Below are positions 43,116-52,825 of a stretch of DNA of 64,000 bases, one piece after another. The stretch's first letter is position 1; each line of letters begins with the position of its first letter. The position numbers were made by a program, and so were the translations under genes. The stretch is from Arthrobacter sp. B1805. Its GTDB lineage: Bacteria > Actinomycetota > Actinomycetes > Actinomycetales > Micrococcaceae. Below the pieces are notes generated by a model, which ran no database searches, had not been told where the DNA came from, and saw nothing but the letters and a program-made list of their open reading frames with translations. Location: the NCBI RefSeq assembly GCF_002929745.1, contig NZ_PJIQ01000008.1:1-64000 (forward strand), given 5' to 3'.

Positions 43116-44690
43116 ATGAGCGCTGACCACAAGGACCCCCGACTCGCACTGCTGGTCGAGAGCATCGTGCGGCTCTCCCGGGGGGAACTCAGCAGCCGGA
43201 TCGAGCCCTCGAACGCGAGGGACGAAGTCGACGCCGTCATCACCGGCGTGAACCTCCTCGCCGAAGAACTCGAACAGGTCTACGAGCAGTTCGAGAAGCG
43301 CGTCGAGAGCCGGACGGCCATGCTCCGCCAGGCGCACCTCGACATGATGAAGATGGCGATGTCGGACGCTCTCACCGGGCTCGCGAACCGAGTGGCGCTG
43401 ATGGACGGCATCGAGGAGGCGCTGAGCCAGGCTGCGAACGGAGCGCCCCCTCCGGCCCTCCTGCTCCTCGACCTCGACAGCTTCAAGAATGTCAATGACC
43501 GCTTCGGCCACGACGCCGGTGACCGGGTCCTGCAGGAGGTCGCCGTACGCCTCACCAGCGTGGTCCGGGAGAGTGACCTGGTGGCGCGGTTGGGCGGCGA
43601 CGAGTTCGCCATCCTCCTCCCCGGTGCCACCATGGATGTCGCGATGCAGGTGGCCGGCCGGGCCCTGGAGGTCCTCGGTGAACAGATCAGGCTGGACTCG
43701 CTCTACGTCCACTCCCGGGCGAGCATCGGCGTACGGCTCGGAACCCCGGACCAATCGCCCGAGGAACTGCTCCTGGACGCCGACACTGCGATGTATGCGG
43801 CAAAACGCGAGGGCCGCAGCATCATCAAGGTCTTCGAGCCCGTCATGCTGTACTCGCGGCAGCTCCGGAGCCAGATGGCCACGGAATTGCGCGGAGCCAT
43901 CGGCGCCAACGAGCTGGTGCTCCACTACCAGCCCGTGGTGGAACTCGCCACGAACCGGATCCTCGGGGTCGAGGTACTGGTGCGGTGGCAGCACCCCGTG
44001 CGCGGGCTGATCCCGCCCGACACCTTCATCCCGCTCGCCGAGGAGATCGGGGTCATCCACGACCTCGACCGGTGGGTCATGTCCGCGTCCCTGCGCCAGC
44101 TGGCGCAGTGGCGCAAGGACTTCCCGCTCGACGACGACTTCCAGCTGCGGGTCAATCTCTCGGCCGTCGAACTCAAGCAACTGGACCTGGTGGACCATAT
44201 CCGCACCCTGCTGCGTGAGCTCGACCTGCCGGCCCGAAACCTGGTCGTCGAAATCACCGAGACCGCGATCGTGACGCGCGGGGAGGTCGAGATGTATTCG
44301 CTGCTCAGCCTCCAGCAGCTCGGCGTCGGCATAGAGATCGACGATTTCGGGACAGGCTATTCCTCCATCAGCTACCTGCGGGAACTCCCCGTCAGCATGG
44401 TGAAGGTGGACCGCTCCCTGCTCGTCGAGCTCAACACGAGGGCTGGCCAGCTCGAGTTCGTGGCCGCGATCCTGCAACTCATCCGCGCGGCGGGGCTCGA
44501 GGCGGTCTTCGAGGGCATCGAGACCCGCGAGCAGGCGAACCAGTTGCGGGCCCTGGGGTGCGCGAGCGGTCAGGGGTACTACTTCAGCCGCCCGCTGCCG
44601 GCCGGGGAAGCCGCCGCACTGCTCGCATCCACACGCCACCTCCGCATGGGCGAGGGAATCGACGGTCCGGAGACGATCTCCTCCCACTGA
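43116..44690 (+). CDS. Soluble GGDEF-EAL cyclic-di-GMP enzyme
   Basis: A 524-residue protein. Residues 1-80 are a HAMP-like/coiled-coil signalling segment without a membrane helix. The diguanylate cyclase domain has an intact GGDEF at 160-164 and an inhibitory RxxD site (RESD, 151-154) five residues before it. The phosphodiesterase domain reads EVL (286-288) in place of EAL, yet keeps the metal and catalytic residues: Glu286, Asn347, Glu379, Asp409-Asp410 in DDFGTG, Lys430 and Glu466 in EGIET. Both activities could be live. ATG at 43116 follows GGAG. The 241 bases upstream contain no gene. Input signal unknown. Confidence 0.92.
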   Translation: MSADHKDPRLALLVESIVRLSRGELSSRIEPSNARDEVDAVITGVNLLAEELEQVYEQFEKRVESRTAMLRQAHLDMMKMAMSDALTGLANRVALMDGIEEALSQAANGAPPPALLLLDLDSFKNVNDRFGHDAGDRVLQEVAVRLTSVVRESDLVARLGGDEFAILLPGATMDVAMQVAGRALEVLGEQIRLDSLYVHSRASIGVRLGTPDQSPEELLLDADTAMYAAKREGRSIIKVFEPVMLYSRQLRSQMATELRGAIGANELVLHYQPVVELATNRILGVEVLVRWQHPVRGLIPPDTFIPLAEEIGVIHDLDRWVMSASLRQLAQWRKDFPLDDDFQLRVNLSAVELKQLDLVDHIRTLLRELDLPARNLVVEITETAIVTRGEVEMYSLLSLQQLGVGIEIDDFGTGYSSISYLRELPVSMVKVDRSLLVELNTRAGQLEFVAAILQLIRAAGLEAVFEGIETREQANQLRALGCASGQGYYFSRPLPAGEAAALLASTRHLRMGEGIDGPETISSH

Positions 44691-44758
44691 CGACGGTTCC
44701 GGCCACGAGCGGACGCGGAGCGAATGCGCGTGCGCCGACGGACGTGCTGCCGCCCTTC

Positions 44759-44796
44759 GCCGACGCCGTGACCCATCAGGACCGGACGGCGTCGGC
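44759..44796. terminator. Hairpin between convergent GGDEF-EAL gene and ilvE
   Basis: A perfect 11-base-pair inverted repeat (44759-44769 and 44786-44796, 16-base loop) lies in the 123-base convergent gap, 18 bases past the ilvE stop. No T-run. It is the best bidirectional terminator candidate here. Confidence 0.55.
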
Positions 44797-44813
44797 TCGG
44801 AGCGGCGGCGTGC

Positions 44814-45920
44814 TCAGACCAGGCGCGTGAGCCAGCCGTGGGCGTCCTCGACCGCTCCGGTCTGGATCCCCAGCAGCTGACTCCGGATGGACATCGTGAC
44901 CTCACCTGCCTGCGCATCGGGCGCTCCGATGAACTCGTCGCCGTCGCGCAACTGTCCGATGGGGGTGATGACGGCCGCGGTGCCGCACGCGAAGACCTCG
45001 GTGATGTCCCCGCTGGCGACGCCGTCGCGCCACTCGTCCAGCGTGATCTTGCGCTCGCTCACCTTCAGTCCGCGGTCCCTTCCCAGCTGGATGATCGAGG
45101 AACGCGTGACGCCCTCGAGGATGGTCCCGGACAGGGCGGGGGTCACGAGGGATCCGTCGCGGAAGACGAAGAAGACATTCATGCCGCCGAGTTCCTCGAC
45201 GGCATTGTCATTGAACTGGTCCAGGAACAGGACCTGCTTGCAGCCGTGCGCCTCGGCTTCGAGCTGCGCGGCCAGGGACGAGGCGTAGTTGCCGCCGGCC
45301 TTCGCCGCACCGGTACCGCCGCGTCCGGCACGAGCGTAGGTGCGTGAGACCCAGATGTTGACCGGCTTGACCTCGCCGCCGAAGTAATTGCCCGCCGGCG
45401 AGGCGATCACGCGGTAGGAGACCTCGCGTGCGGGCCGGACCCCGAGGAACGCCTCGGTGGCGATCATGAAGGGGCGCAGGTACAGGCTCTCCCCATCGCC
45501 GGAGGGGATCCACTCCTGGTCCGCGGCCACCAGCTGACGCAGCGACTCGAGAAACAGCTCCTCGGGCAGCTGCGGCAGGGCGAGGCGCACGGCCGAGCGG
45601 TTCAGTCGGGCGGCATTCGCGTCGGCGCGGAAGGTCCAGACCGATCCGTCCTCGTGCCGGTAGGCCTTCATGCCCTCGAAGATCTCCTGCCCGTAGTGCA
45701 GCACCGCGGCCGCCGGGTCCAGGGCGATCGGACCGTAGGGCTCGAGCCGGGCGCCGTGCCAGACTCCTACACCGGACGCGTCGACACTGAAGTCGACGAT
45801 CGCCGTGTGGTCGGTGAAGTAGTTACCGAAGCCCGGGTTCGCCAGCACCGCCTCGCGCTGCTCGGCCGAGGCGCGCTGCGTCGACAGGTGCTGGGCAAAA
45901 TGGGTATCGGTGGCTGTCAT
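44814..45920 (-). CDS. ilvE: Branched-chain amino acid aminotransferase
   Basis: A 368-residue class IV PLP aminotransferase performing the last step of Leu, Ile and Val synthesis with glutamate. The Schiff-base Lys is Lys207 in AAKAGGNYASSL; HYGQEIFEGMKAYR near 75-88, YLRPFMIATEAFLG and FACGTAAVITPIG are family motifs. GGAGG lies just before the ATG. It follows leuB on the same strand after 97 bases; that gap contains two palindromes, so it likely has its own promoter or internal control. Confidence 0.96.
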   Translation of the reverse strand: MTATDTHFAQHLSTQRASAEQREAVLANPGFGNYFTDHTAIVDFSVDASGVGVWHGARLEPYGPIALDPAAAVLHYGQEIFEGMKAYRHEDGSVWTFRADANAARLNRSAVRLALPQLPEELFLESLRQLVAADQEWIPSGDGESLYLRPFMIATEAFLGVRPAREVSYRVIASPAGNYFGGEVKPVNIWVSRTYARAGRGGTGAAKAGGNYASSLAAQLEAEAHGCKQVLFLDQFNDNAVEELGGMNVFFVFRDGSLVTPALSGTILEGVTRSSIIQLGRDRGLKVSERKITLDEWRDGVASGDITEVFACGTAAVITPIGQLRDGDEFIGAPDAQAGEVTMSIRSQLLGIQTGAVEDAHGWLTRLV

Positions 45921-45980
45921 GGTTCCTCCGCGCTGGAACGGATGTCGCCGGCAGCACGGCCGCCGTCGTCCATCGGTGGT

Positions 45981-46014
45981 CAGTGCCGTGGCACTGGGTT
46001 AATGATGTGTAACC
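45981..46014 (-). promoter_or_regulatory. Two palindromes upstream of ilvE
   Basis: CAGTGCC-gt-GGCACTG (45981-45996) is a perfect 7-base inverted repeat. Directly beside it GGTTA and TAACC (45997-46001 and 46010-46014) form a second, 8-base-spaced repeat. They fill the gap just after the leuB stop and could be a regulator site for ilvE or a short terminator/processing hairpin for leuB. Confidence 0.45.
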
Positions 46015-46017
46015 ACC

Positions 46018-47070
46018 TTAGGACACGGCAGCGGCAATAGCATCGCCGATCGCGGAGGTGCTCCGCGCACCCGTGTGTGCGGCGATGTCGGCCTCGACAG
46101 CGGCTTCGATGCGTCCGGCGTGGGCGTCGTGCCCGAGGTGACGGAGCAGCAGGGCTGCGGACAGGATCGCTGCCGTGGGGTCGGCGACCTGCCGGCCCGC
46201 GATGTCCGGTGCAGACCCATGGACGGGCTCGAACATGGACGGCGCGGTGCGATCCATGTTGAGGTTCGCCGAGGCCGCCAGGCCGATGCCCCCCGATACC
46301 GCCGCAGCGAGGTCCGTCACAATGTCCCCGAAGAGGTTGTCCGTCACGATGACGTCGAAGCGCGAAGGGTCCGTGACGAGGAAGATCATGGCCGCATCGA
46401 CGTGCAGGTAGTCGTGACTGACGTCGGGGAACTCCTCGGCGACTGCCTCCACGGTGCGCTTCCACAGGTGGCCCGCGTACACGAGGACGTTGTGCTTGTG
46501 CACGAGCGTCAGTTTCTTCCGTCGAGCGGCAGCGCGCGCGAAGGCGTCCCGCACGACACGCTCGACGCCATGCGCGGTGTTGAGCGACACCTCGGTGGCG
46601 ACCTCGTGCGGCGTACCGCCACGGAGCGTACCGCCGTTGCCCGTGTACGGGCCCTCCGTGCCCTCGCGCACGACCACGAAATCGATGACACCGGGATCAG
46701 CCAGGGGGCTCGCCACACCGGGGTACAGCTTCGACGGGCGCAGGTTCACGAAGTGGTCCAGGGAGAAACGGAGCTTCAGCAGGAACTCCCGCTCGATGAG
46801 TCCCGACGGGATGCGGGTGTCCCCCGGGGCCGCGCCCACCGCACCGAACAGGATGGCGTCGTGGCTGCGGAGCCTGTCCAGCGTGGCATCGGGCAGTGTC
46901 TCCCCCGTGGCGAGCCAGTGTTCGGCTCCGAGCACGTACTCGGTGAGCGCGAGCTCGACGTCCCCATCGACGACGGCGCTCAGCACCTTCACCGCTTCGG
47001 CGGTCACTTCGGGGCCGATGCCGTCTCCGGGGATGACGGCGAGGTCGATACGGTGCGGGGCGTCAGTCAT
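46018..47070 (-). CDS. leuB: 3-isopropylmalate dehydrogenase
   Basis: A 350-residue NAD-dependent enzyme that oxidises and decarboxylates 3-isopropylmalate in leucine synthesis. Motifs: [10 protein letters not shown] near 14-23, [29 protein letters not shown], the Glu-rich [15 protein letters not shown] loop, LVHKHNVL with the catalytic Lys, and the Mg ligands in [36 protein letters not shown] is the NAD site. It is divergent from a sensor kinase gene 111 bases away. A TGAGACG-containing element lies in that gap. Confidence 0.97.
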   Translation of the reverse strand: MTDAPHRIDLAVIPGDGIGPEVTAEAVKVLSAVVDGDVELALTEYVLGAEHWLATGETLPDATLDRLRSHDAILFGAVGAAPGDTRIPSGLIEREFLLKLRFSLDHFVNLRPSKLYPGVASPLADPGVIDFVVVREGTEGPYTGNGGTLRGGTPHEVATEVSLNTAHGVERVVRDAFARAAARRKKLTLVHKHNVLVYAGHLWKRTVEAVAEEFPDVSHDYLHVDAAMIFLVTDPSRFDVIVTDNLFGDIVTDLAAAVSGGIGLAASANLNMDRTAPSMFEPVHGSAPDIAGRQVADPTAAILSAALLLRHLGHDAHAGRIEAAVEADIAAHTGARSTSAIGDAIAAAVS

Positions 47071-47116
47071 GCTCCCAGCCTAGGAAAGGGCCTTGACCGG
47101 CAACAATCGGTCCGCA

Positions 47117-47128
47117 GGATGAGACGGC
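47117..47128. promoter_or_regulatory. Shared element GGATGAGACGGC between leuB and the kinase gene
   Basis: The 12-base sequence GGATGAGACGGC is found again exactly at 49323-49334, upstream of the ABC exporter controlled in this cluster. A 10-base core (ATGAGACGGC) also occurs in the leuC/iclR operator at 32423-32432. It may be a site for the NarL-type response regulator or for the leucine regulator. Confidence 0.45.
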
Positions 47129-47181
47129 TCCACCCATGGTCGGATGTGGTGGCGCGGCCGGCCGACCTAGAGTTGGTACCC

Positions 47182-48387
47182 ATGGACATCCACCTGAGGC
47201 TCGCACGCTGGATACGTGCGCATCCCAGGACCGTCGATGCCTGCCTCGCACTGGCGATCTTCGTCTTCCTGGTCCTGCCGTTCGCCGCGGGCGGCGTGCA
47301 GGGCGTGGGCATGATCGTCATGGTCTCCGCGGCGCTTGTGATAGCCCTGGTATGGCGCCGTTCGCGCGTGATCCTCTCGGCCGGCATCATCGCGGGAATC
47401 TCGTTGCTGCAGCTCATCACGGGGATCGAACCCGTCCCGGCGCAGTTCGTGATCCTGGTGACGCTGTACACGCTTGCAGCCTACGGGCCCCGCTGGGCAA
47501 GCCTCGGCGGCCTCGGTCTCGCTATCGCCGGGGTGGCTGTCGGCCTCGTGCGGTACGGCGAACTGACGGGCGTGAGTGCGAGTGATTCGATCCTCACCAC
47601 GGTGCCACTGTTCCTGATCCTGCTCTTCTTCGTGGAATCGCTCGTGCTGCTCGCCTGGACCATGGGCGATCTGGCGCGGTCGCGTCGCCTGACGTACCAG
47701 GCGCTCGAGGACAGGACCCGTCGACTGGAGGTCGAGCGGCAGCAGGAGCGCGACCTCGCCGCCGCCGATGAGCGGAGCCACATAGCCCGCGAGATGCACG
47801 ACATCGTGGCGCATTCCCTGTCCGTCATCATCACGCAGGCCGATGGAGCACGGTACGCGAGCGCGCAGGCACCCGAGCTGGCTGTCCAGACGCTCGGAAC
47901 GATCGCCGACACCGGCCGGGGGTCGCTGCGCGAGATGCGGCGCCTGCTGGGCGTGCTCCGCGGGGACGAAAGCGCCTCGACGCGTCCGTTGCCGACGCTC
48001 GACGACATCGATGCGCTGATCCAGTCGGTACGGCGCTCCGGCGTCCGGGTGGCGTGCCGTCGGGTCGGCACGCCGCGCAGGGAGCTGCCCCTGGGCGCCG
48101 AGCTCACGGCGTACCGCGTCATCCAGGAGTCGCTCACCAACGTGCTCAAGCACGCGGGTGCGGACACGACGACCGAGGTGGCTCTCGACTACGGCCCCCG
48201 CGGGCTCACCATCACGGTCGACGACGACGGCCGTGGAGCCGCTCCTGATCCGACCACCGCGGGCGCCGGCCAGGGGATCACCGGCATGACGGAGCGCGTG
48301 CGGCTCTACGACGGGACAGTCGTTGCCGGCCCACGCACCGGGGGCGGATACCGCGTGGAAGCGTTCATCCCGTACACGCAGGCCTAG
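47182..48387 (+). CDS. NarL/DesK-type sensor histidine kinase
   Basis: A 401-residue membrane kinase. Residues 18-160 contain about five helices. A coiled coil leads to the HisKA_3 dimerisation helix with the phosphorylated His206 in SHIAREMHDIVAHSLSVI. The C-terminal HATPase domain has YRVIQESLTNVLKHAGA (N box), VDDDGRG and GQGITGMTERV. No large extracellular sensor is present, as in kinases that sense membrane or cell-wall stress. The ATG at 47182 lies 9 bases after TAGAGT, so the message may be leaderless. Its partner regulator follows. Confidence 0.92.
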   Translation: MDIHLRLARWIRAHPRTVDACLALAIFVFLVLPFAAGGVQGVGMIVMVSAALVIALVWRRSRVILSAGIIAGISLLQLITGIEPVPAQFVILVTLYTLAAYGPRWASLGGLGLAIAGVAVGLVRYGELTGVSASDSILTTVPLFLILLFFVESLVLLAWTMGDLARSRRLTYQALEDRTRRLEVERQQERDLAAADERSHIAREMHDIVAHSLSVIITQADGARYASAQAPELAVQTLGTIADTGRGSLREMRRLLGVLRGDESASTRPLPTLDDIDALIQSVRRSGVRVACRRVGTPRRELPLGAELTAYRVIQESLTNVLKHAGADTTTEVALDYGPRGLTITVDDDGRGAAPDPTTAGAGQGITGMTERVRLYDGTVVAGPRTGGGYRVEAFIPYTQA

Positions 48388-48493
48388 GGTTCACACGGCG
48401 GGACGACGGTGGATGCACAGGTAGAGGTACAGGTAGGCGCAGTTGGACACGCAGGCGGACACGCAGGCAGAGAAACAGGAGAACGAGAGCATC

Positions 48494-49249
48494 GTGGTGA
48501 GTACAGCAGGTACAGCGGAAACACAGGCTACTGCCGACCCGACCGGCGACGGCGGCACCATCCGCATCGCCATCGTCGACGACCAGCACCTGGTGCGCAG
48601 CGGCTTCGCCATGCTCATCAACTCCCAACCCGATCTCCGGGTCGTCTGCGAGGCCGCCAACGGAGAGGAAGCGGTCCGCGCGCTCTCGGTGACGCGCGCC
48701 GATGTGGTCATGATGGATGTGCGCATGCCGGGCATGGACGGCATCGAGGCAACGCGGCGCATCCTCGCGGGGAACGGGCAGGCACGTGGGGGAAGCAGCG
48801 AGCCCCAGGGACCGCGGATCGTCGTGCTGACGACCTTCGACCTCGATGAGTACGCGCTGTCGGCGATCCACGCGGGTGCCAGCGGCTTCCTGCTCAAGGA
48901 CGCGCCACCGGAGGAACTGCTCGAGGCGATCCGCACCGTGCACCGCGGCGACGCCGTCATCGCGCCCTCGACGACGCGCCGGCTGCTGGACCATGTGGCG
49001 CCCCTGCTGCGGCAGCCTTCACCTGCACAGGACGCGCATGCCGCAGCGGTGGCGCGCCTGACCGCCCGCGAGCGCGAAGTGTTCGAGCTTATCGCGCAGG
49101 GACTGTCCAATCCGGAGATCGCGGCGAAGCTGTTCCTCTCGGAAGCGACCGTCAAGACGCACGTAGGGCACATCCTCGCGAAGCTCGAGGCACGGGACCG
49201 CGTCCAGGCTGTCGTCATGGCCTACGAGACGGGTATCGTCCGCCCCTGA
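48494..49249 (+). CDS. LuxR/NarL-type response regulator
   Basis: A 251-residue regulator paired with the preceding kinase. The receiver (about 23-150) has the acidic pair VDDQ, the phosphorylated Asp75 in MMDVRMPGMDG and the Lys in FLLKDAPPEELL. The C-terminal LuxR HTH has LTAREREVFELIAQGLSNPEIAAKLFLSEATVKTHVGHIL. The frame is open upstream to a TTG at 48443, but that stretch is repetitive (tandem GACACGCAGGCG); the GTG at 48494 has AGGAGA about 11 bases before it. Likely target: the ABC exporter downstream, through the palindrome at 49312-49329. Confidence 0.92.
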   Translation: MVSTAGTAETQATADPTGDGGTIRIAIVDDQHLVRSGFAMLINSQPDLRVVCEAANGEEAVRALSVTRADVVMMDVRMPGMDGIEATRRILAGNGQARGGSSEPQGPRIVVLTTFDLDEYALSAIHAGASGFLLKDAPPEELLEAIRTVHRGDAVIAPSTTRRLLDHVAPLLRQPSPAQDAHAAAVARLTAREREVFELIAQGLSNPEIAAKLFLSEATVKTHVGHILAKLEARDRVQAVVMAYETGIVRP

Positions 49250-49311
49250 CCGCAGCCGCGCTGCCGACGGCCGTCGGTGGGCACCTGCGGTCGCAGTGGG
49301 CGCGCTCCCCG

Positions 49312-49334
49312 CTCATCCCCCGGGATGAGACGGC
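49312..49334. promoter_or_regulatory. Palindromic site before the ABC exporter operon
   Basis: CTCATCCCCCGGGATGAG (49312-49329) is an 8-base inverted repeat with 2 central bases. Its right half extends into GGATGAGACGGC (49323-49334), which is repeated exactly upstream of the sensor kinase gene. The site is 62 bases before the exporter ATG and suits binding by a dimeric NarL-type regulator. Confidence 0.6.
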
Positions 49335-49395
49335 ACCGCGGAACGAGGGACCTGGCGGCGATCCGTCCGGAGGCCGTGATCCATAGCGTGGGAGC

Positions 49396-50175
49396 ATGAC
49401 AACTTCCACGAATCTTCCCGGGAGCCTGACGGGCTCCCCCTCCCCCGCTCCATCCGCTGCCGTCGCTGCCCGCGGCGTCTCCAAGAGCTACGGCCGCGGT
49501 GAGACCGCCGTCCACGCACTCCGGGACATCTCACTCGACTTCGACCGGGAACGCTTCACCGCGATCATGGGACCCTCCGGGTCGGGCAAGTCGACCCTGA
49601 TGCACTGCCTCGCCGGGCTGGACAGCATCGACTCAGGGCACCTCTGGATCGGTGGGACCGACATCACCGGTCTTCCGGATGCGGCACTCACCCGGCTCCG
49701 CCGCGAGCGCGTCGGGTTCGTCTTCCAGTCTTTCAACCTCGTGCCGACCCTGACCGCCGAGCAGAACATCACGCTGCCGGTCGCGCTCGCCGGCGGTACG
49801 GTGGACACCACCTGGCTGCAGCAGATCTCGGCCTCGCTCGGACTCGAGGACCGCCTGTCCCACCGCCCCCACGAGCTCTCGGGTGGGCAGCAGCAGCGGG
49901 TCGCCGTCGCACGCGCCCTCCTCACGCGGCCCGACGTGATCTTCGGCGACGAGCCGACGGGCAATCTCGACTCGGCGACGGGCGCCGAGGTGCTGTCGCT
50001 GCTGCGCCGGAGCTGCCGCGAGATGGGCCAGAGCATCATCATGGTCACGCACGACCCGGTGGCAGCCTCGTATGCCGACCGTGTCGTGCTGATGAGGGAC
50101 GGTGCACTCGTCGGAGAACTCGAGCAGTCCACGCCCGACGCCATCCTCAGCGCCCTCGCGACACTGGGGGCCTGA
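49396..50175 (+). CDS. ABC exporter ATP-binding protein (MacB/LolD type)
   Basis: A 259-residue ATPase. After a 23-residue Ser/Pro-rich lead, Walker A is GPSGSGKST (59-67), then the Q loop [18 protein letters not shown], signature [16 protein letters not shown] and Walker [14 protein letters not shown]. The EPTGNLDS form and Q-loop sequence are typical of exporters that act with FtsX-like permeases. The permease gene starts one base after its stop. Together with the two-component pair this is a common detection-and-resistance cassette for antimicrobial peptides or envelope stress, but the substrate cannot be told. Confidence 0.92.
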   Translation: MTTSTNLPGSLTGSPSPAPSAAVAARGVSKSYGRGETAVHALRDISLDFDRERFTAIMGPSGSGKSTLMHCLAGLDSIDSGHLWIGGTDITGLPDAALTRLRRERVGFVFQSFNLVPTLTAEQNITLPVALAGGTVDTTWLQQISASLGLEDRLSHRPHELSGGQQQRVAVARALLTRPDVIFGDEPTGNLDSATGAEVLSLLRRSCREMGQSIIMVTHDPVAASYADRVVLMRDGALVGELEQSTPDAILSALATLGA

Positions 50176-50176
50176 C

Positions 50177-52747
50177 ATGCTGCAGGTAGCCCTCGCACAG
50201 ATCCGCGTCCACTCCCGGCGCTTCATCGCCGTCGGCCTCGCCGTGATGCTCGGTGTCGCCTTCCTCTCGGCGACACTCATGGTCAACGCGACCACCCGAG
50301 CGAGCCTCAGCGAGAGCATCGGAGCGTCGTACGCCAAGGCCGACCTCATCGTGTCGGTCGACGACGGCAGCGCCGTGCCCGCCGACCTGGCCGACGAGCT
50401 CGCCGCCGTGCCCGGCGTGGAGGTCGTCCACGGCCTCGAGCGCGCCCACACCCAGCTCCTGACCGGTGATACGACATCGCTCGCGGTCCTCACCGCCTCC
50501 GCGCCGGAACAGCTGGAGACCGCGCAGCTCATGACGGGCACCTACCCGTCGGAGCCCGGCCAGGTGGCACTGGACGAGGCCTCTGCCGCGCGGCTGGACG
50601 TCACACCCGGTGATACGGTCGCCGTCGATGCCGGCGCTTCCCCCTCCTCCCTGGGCGACGCCCTGACCGTCACGGGCCTGACCCTGCCGAGCGACGATCC
50701 GACGCAGTCAGGAGTGGTGCAGGTCCTGGCCTCCACGGCCCTGGTCCGCGAACTCAACGGTGGTGAGACCGCCTTCCGCAACGTGCAGCTCGCCCTGGTG
50801 CCCGAAGCAGAACCGACGCCGGTTGCGGAGGCCGTCACTGCTGTCCTGGCCGCGTCGCCGACCGCCGGGGACGCCGTCGTACGTTCCGCCGCCGAGCAGA
50901 CGACGGTCGACGTGGCACGGCTCTCGGGTGGCACGGATGTGCTGACGGGGATCCTCCTCGCGTTCGCGGCCGTCGCGGTGATCGTCGCCGGGCTCGTGAT
51001 CTCCAATACCTTCTCGGTCCTCGTGGCACAACGGACCCGTGAGCTCGCCCTGCTGCGCTGTATCGGTGCCGAGCGACGCCAGGTCCGGATGTCCGTGCTC
51101 GTCGAAGCCGCCGTGGTCGGGATCGTGTCCTCGGTGCTCGGCGTGCTCCTCGCGATCGGTGTGATGGCCGGTCTCGTGGGCCTCGCACGGCGAACGGACT
51201 TCGGCTCCTTCGCCGTGCTGGCTGTGCCACCCTCGGCCGTGGCCATCGGAATCGCCGTGGGCGTACTGATGACACTCCTCGCCGCGCTCGTCCCCGCACG
51301 GGCCGCCACCCGGGTCGCCCCTCTGGCCGCACTCCGTCCCATCGAACCCACTGCCGTCGGGACAAGGAGTGGGCGGGTCCGGCTGGCCGCCGGACTCGCT
51401 GCCCTCGTCGGTGGCGGGATGCTCCTGCTGCTCGGAGCCGTCTCGGCCGCGATCGTCCCGGCCGTCGCAGGCGGTGCCGTGTCCTTCCTCGGCGTCGTCC
51501 TGCTCGCGCCGTTCTTCGTTCCTCGGAGCGTCGCCGCGATCGGCAGAATGGCCCGTCCCCTCGGTGTGCCGGGGAGCCTTGCATCGGTCAATGCAGTGCG
51601 GAACCCCTCCCGCACCACGTCGTCCTCGGCTGCGCTGATGGTCGGCGTCACGCTCGTGACCATGATGATGGTCGGTGCGCAGACCGCCCGCGTATCGCTC
51701 GAGCGCGAACTCGACGAGAACTACGCCGTCGACCTCGCTGTCTCGGGTTCTGGTTCCGCGTCCGCGCAGGACGGAACGGGAGAGCCGATGACCCAGCGGG
51801 TGGATGTGCCGACCCTCCTGGACGTCGACGGCGTCCGGACGGTCGTCGAGCTCACACCCGTCCTGCTCACCTCCCCGGACGACGGCGGGGCGCTGGTCTA
51901 CGCCGCGGATCCGGGGCAGATCGCCGACGTCCTACGCTCCCAGGGAGTACAGCTCACGGACGGGATGGTCCTGGCACCGCAGGACTGGACGCAGCCGGAG
52001 GTGACCCTGGAGACAGCTGATGGGGCAAGGACCCTGCCGGTCACGTCGACCGGGGCGGCGTTCTTCCTGCCGTTGATCACCACCGGAACGGCACAGCAGC
52101 TCGGGGGTGCGCCGACCGACGCCTTGGCGACGTATCTCGGGGATACCGGCGGAACTGAACCGGTAGCCGAGGACGAACAGCTCGCCGGATACTTCGGCTC
52201 CACCTTCTGGATCAAACTGGACGATGCACGGGATGCGCAAGCCGTCGTCGATGTCCAGTCCAGCATCGTGGACGCGACCGGAGTCTCCGAGTACCAGGTC
52301 ACAGGTGCGGCGATCGAACGCGCGGCCTACAACCAGGTCATCGACGTCATGCTCCTGATCGTGACGGCCCTGCTCGCCGTTGCCGTGCTGATCGCACTCA
52401 TCGGCGTCGCGAACACCCTCTCATTGTCGGTGCTGGAAAGGCGCCGGGAGAACTCCCTGCTCCGTGCCCTCGGTCTCACCCGGGGACAGCTGCGCGGGAT
52501 GCTCGCGGTCGAGGCCGTACTCATCGCGGGTGTGGCGTCGCTGCTCGGATCAGGGCTCGGGGTCCTCTACGGCTGGCTCGGCGCTCAGTCGGCACTGGGC
52601 GGGACCCTCCCCGTCACCCCCTCCGTGCCGGTCGCCCAGATCGGGCTGGTCCTGGCGGTAGCCGTCGCGGCCGGGCTCATGGCATCCGTGCTGCCCGCTC
52701 GCCGGGCGGCCCGCCTGTCTCCCGTCGCGGGCCTTGCCGCCGACTGA
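50177..52747 (+). CDS. FtsX-like ABC exporter permease
   Basis: An 856-residue permease with two FtsX domains. Helix 1 (residues about 15-36) is followed by a large extracellular domain (about 40-250), three helices with the FtsX core ([18 protein letters not shown] near 290-305), two more helices near 410-460, a second extracellular domain (about 500-710) and a final three-helix FtsX core with [22 protein letters not shown]. Such permeases use mechanotransmission to export or dislodge substrates from the membrane rather than pump them through a channel. ATG at 50177, one base after the ATPase gene. Confidence 0.92.
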   Translation: MLQVALAQIRVHSRRFIAVGLAVMLGVAFLSATLMVNATTRASLSESIGASYAKADLIVSVDDGSAVPADLADELAAVPGVEVVHGLERAHTQLLTGDTTSLAVLTASAPEQLETAQLMTGTYPSEPGQVALDEASAARLDVTPGDTVAVDAGASPSSLGDALTVTGLTLPSDDPTQSGVVQVLASTALVRELNGGETAFRNVQLALVPEAEPTPVAEAVTAVLAASPTAGDAVVRSAAEQTTVDVARLSGGTDVLTGILLAFAAVAVIVAGLVISNTFSVLVAQRTRELALLRCIGAERRQVRMSVLVEAAVVGIVSSVLGVLLAIGVMAGLVGLARRTDFGSFAVLAVPPSAVAIGIAVGVLMTLLAALVPARAATRVAPLAALRPIEPTAVGTRSGRVRLAAGLAALVGGGMLLLLGAVSAAIVPAVAGGAVSFLGVVLLAPFFVPRSVAAIGRMARPLGVPGSLASVNAVRNPSRTTSSSAALMVGVTLVTMMMVGAQTARVSLERELDENYAVDLAVSGSGSASAQDGTGEPMTQRVDVPTLLDVDGVRTVVELTPVLLTSPDDGGALVYAADPGQIADVLRSQGVQLTDGMVLAPQDWTQPEVTLETADGARTLPVTSTGAAFFLPLITTGTAQQLGGAPTDALATYLGDTGGTEPVAEDEQLAGYFGSTFWIKLDDARDAQAVVDVQSSIVDATGVSEYQVTGAAIERAAYNQVIDVMLLIVTALLAVAVLIALIGVANTLSLSVLERRRENSLLRALGLTRGQLRGMLAVEAVLIAGVASLLGSGLGVLYGWLGAQSALGGTLPVTPSVPVAQIGLVLAVAVAAGLMASVLPARRAARLSPVAGLAAD

Positions 52748-52825
52748 CCGACGACACACGGCGCCTCCCGACCTCGGCCGACGGCCTATATTAGGAGCAT
52801 TGCAGGAGAGGTCGGAGAGGACGCC

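Noticed and set aside
46075-48387. A 770-codon frame joined to the sensor kinase
   Set aside because: The first 370 codons are antisense to leuB and lack protein-like composition; the kinase starts at 47182.
48418-48493. Tandem GGTACAG/GACACGCAGGC-type repeats before the response regulator as a possible regulatory array
   Set aside because: The units are few and imperfect and the stretch is only about 75 bases; it probably reflects slippage in a non-coding leader.
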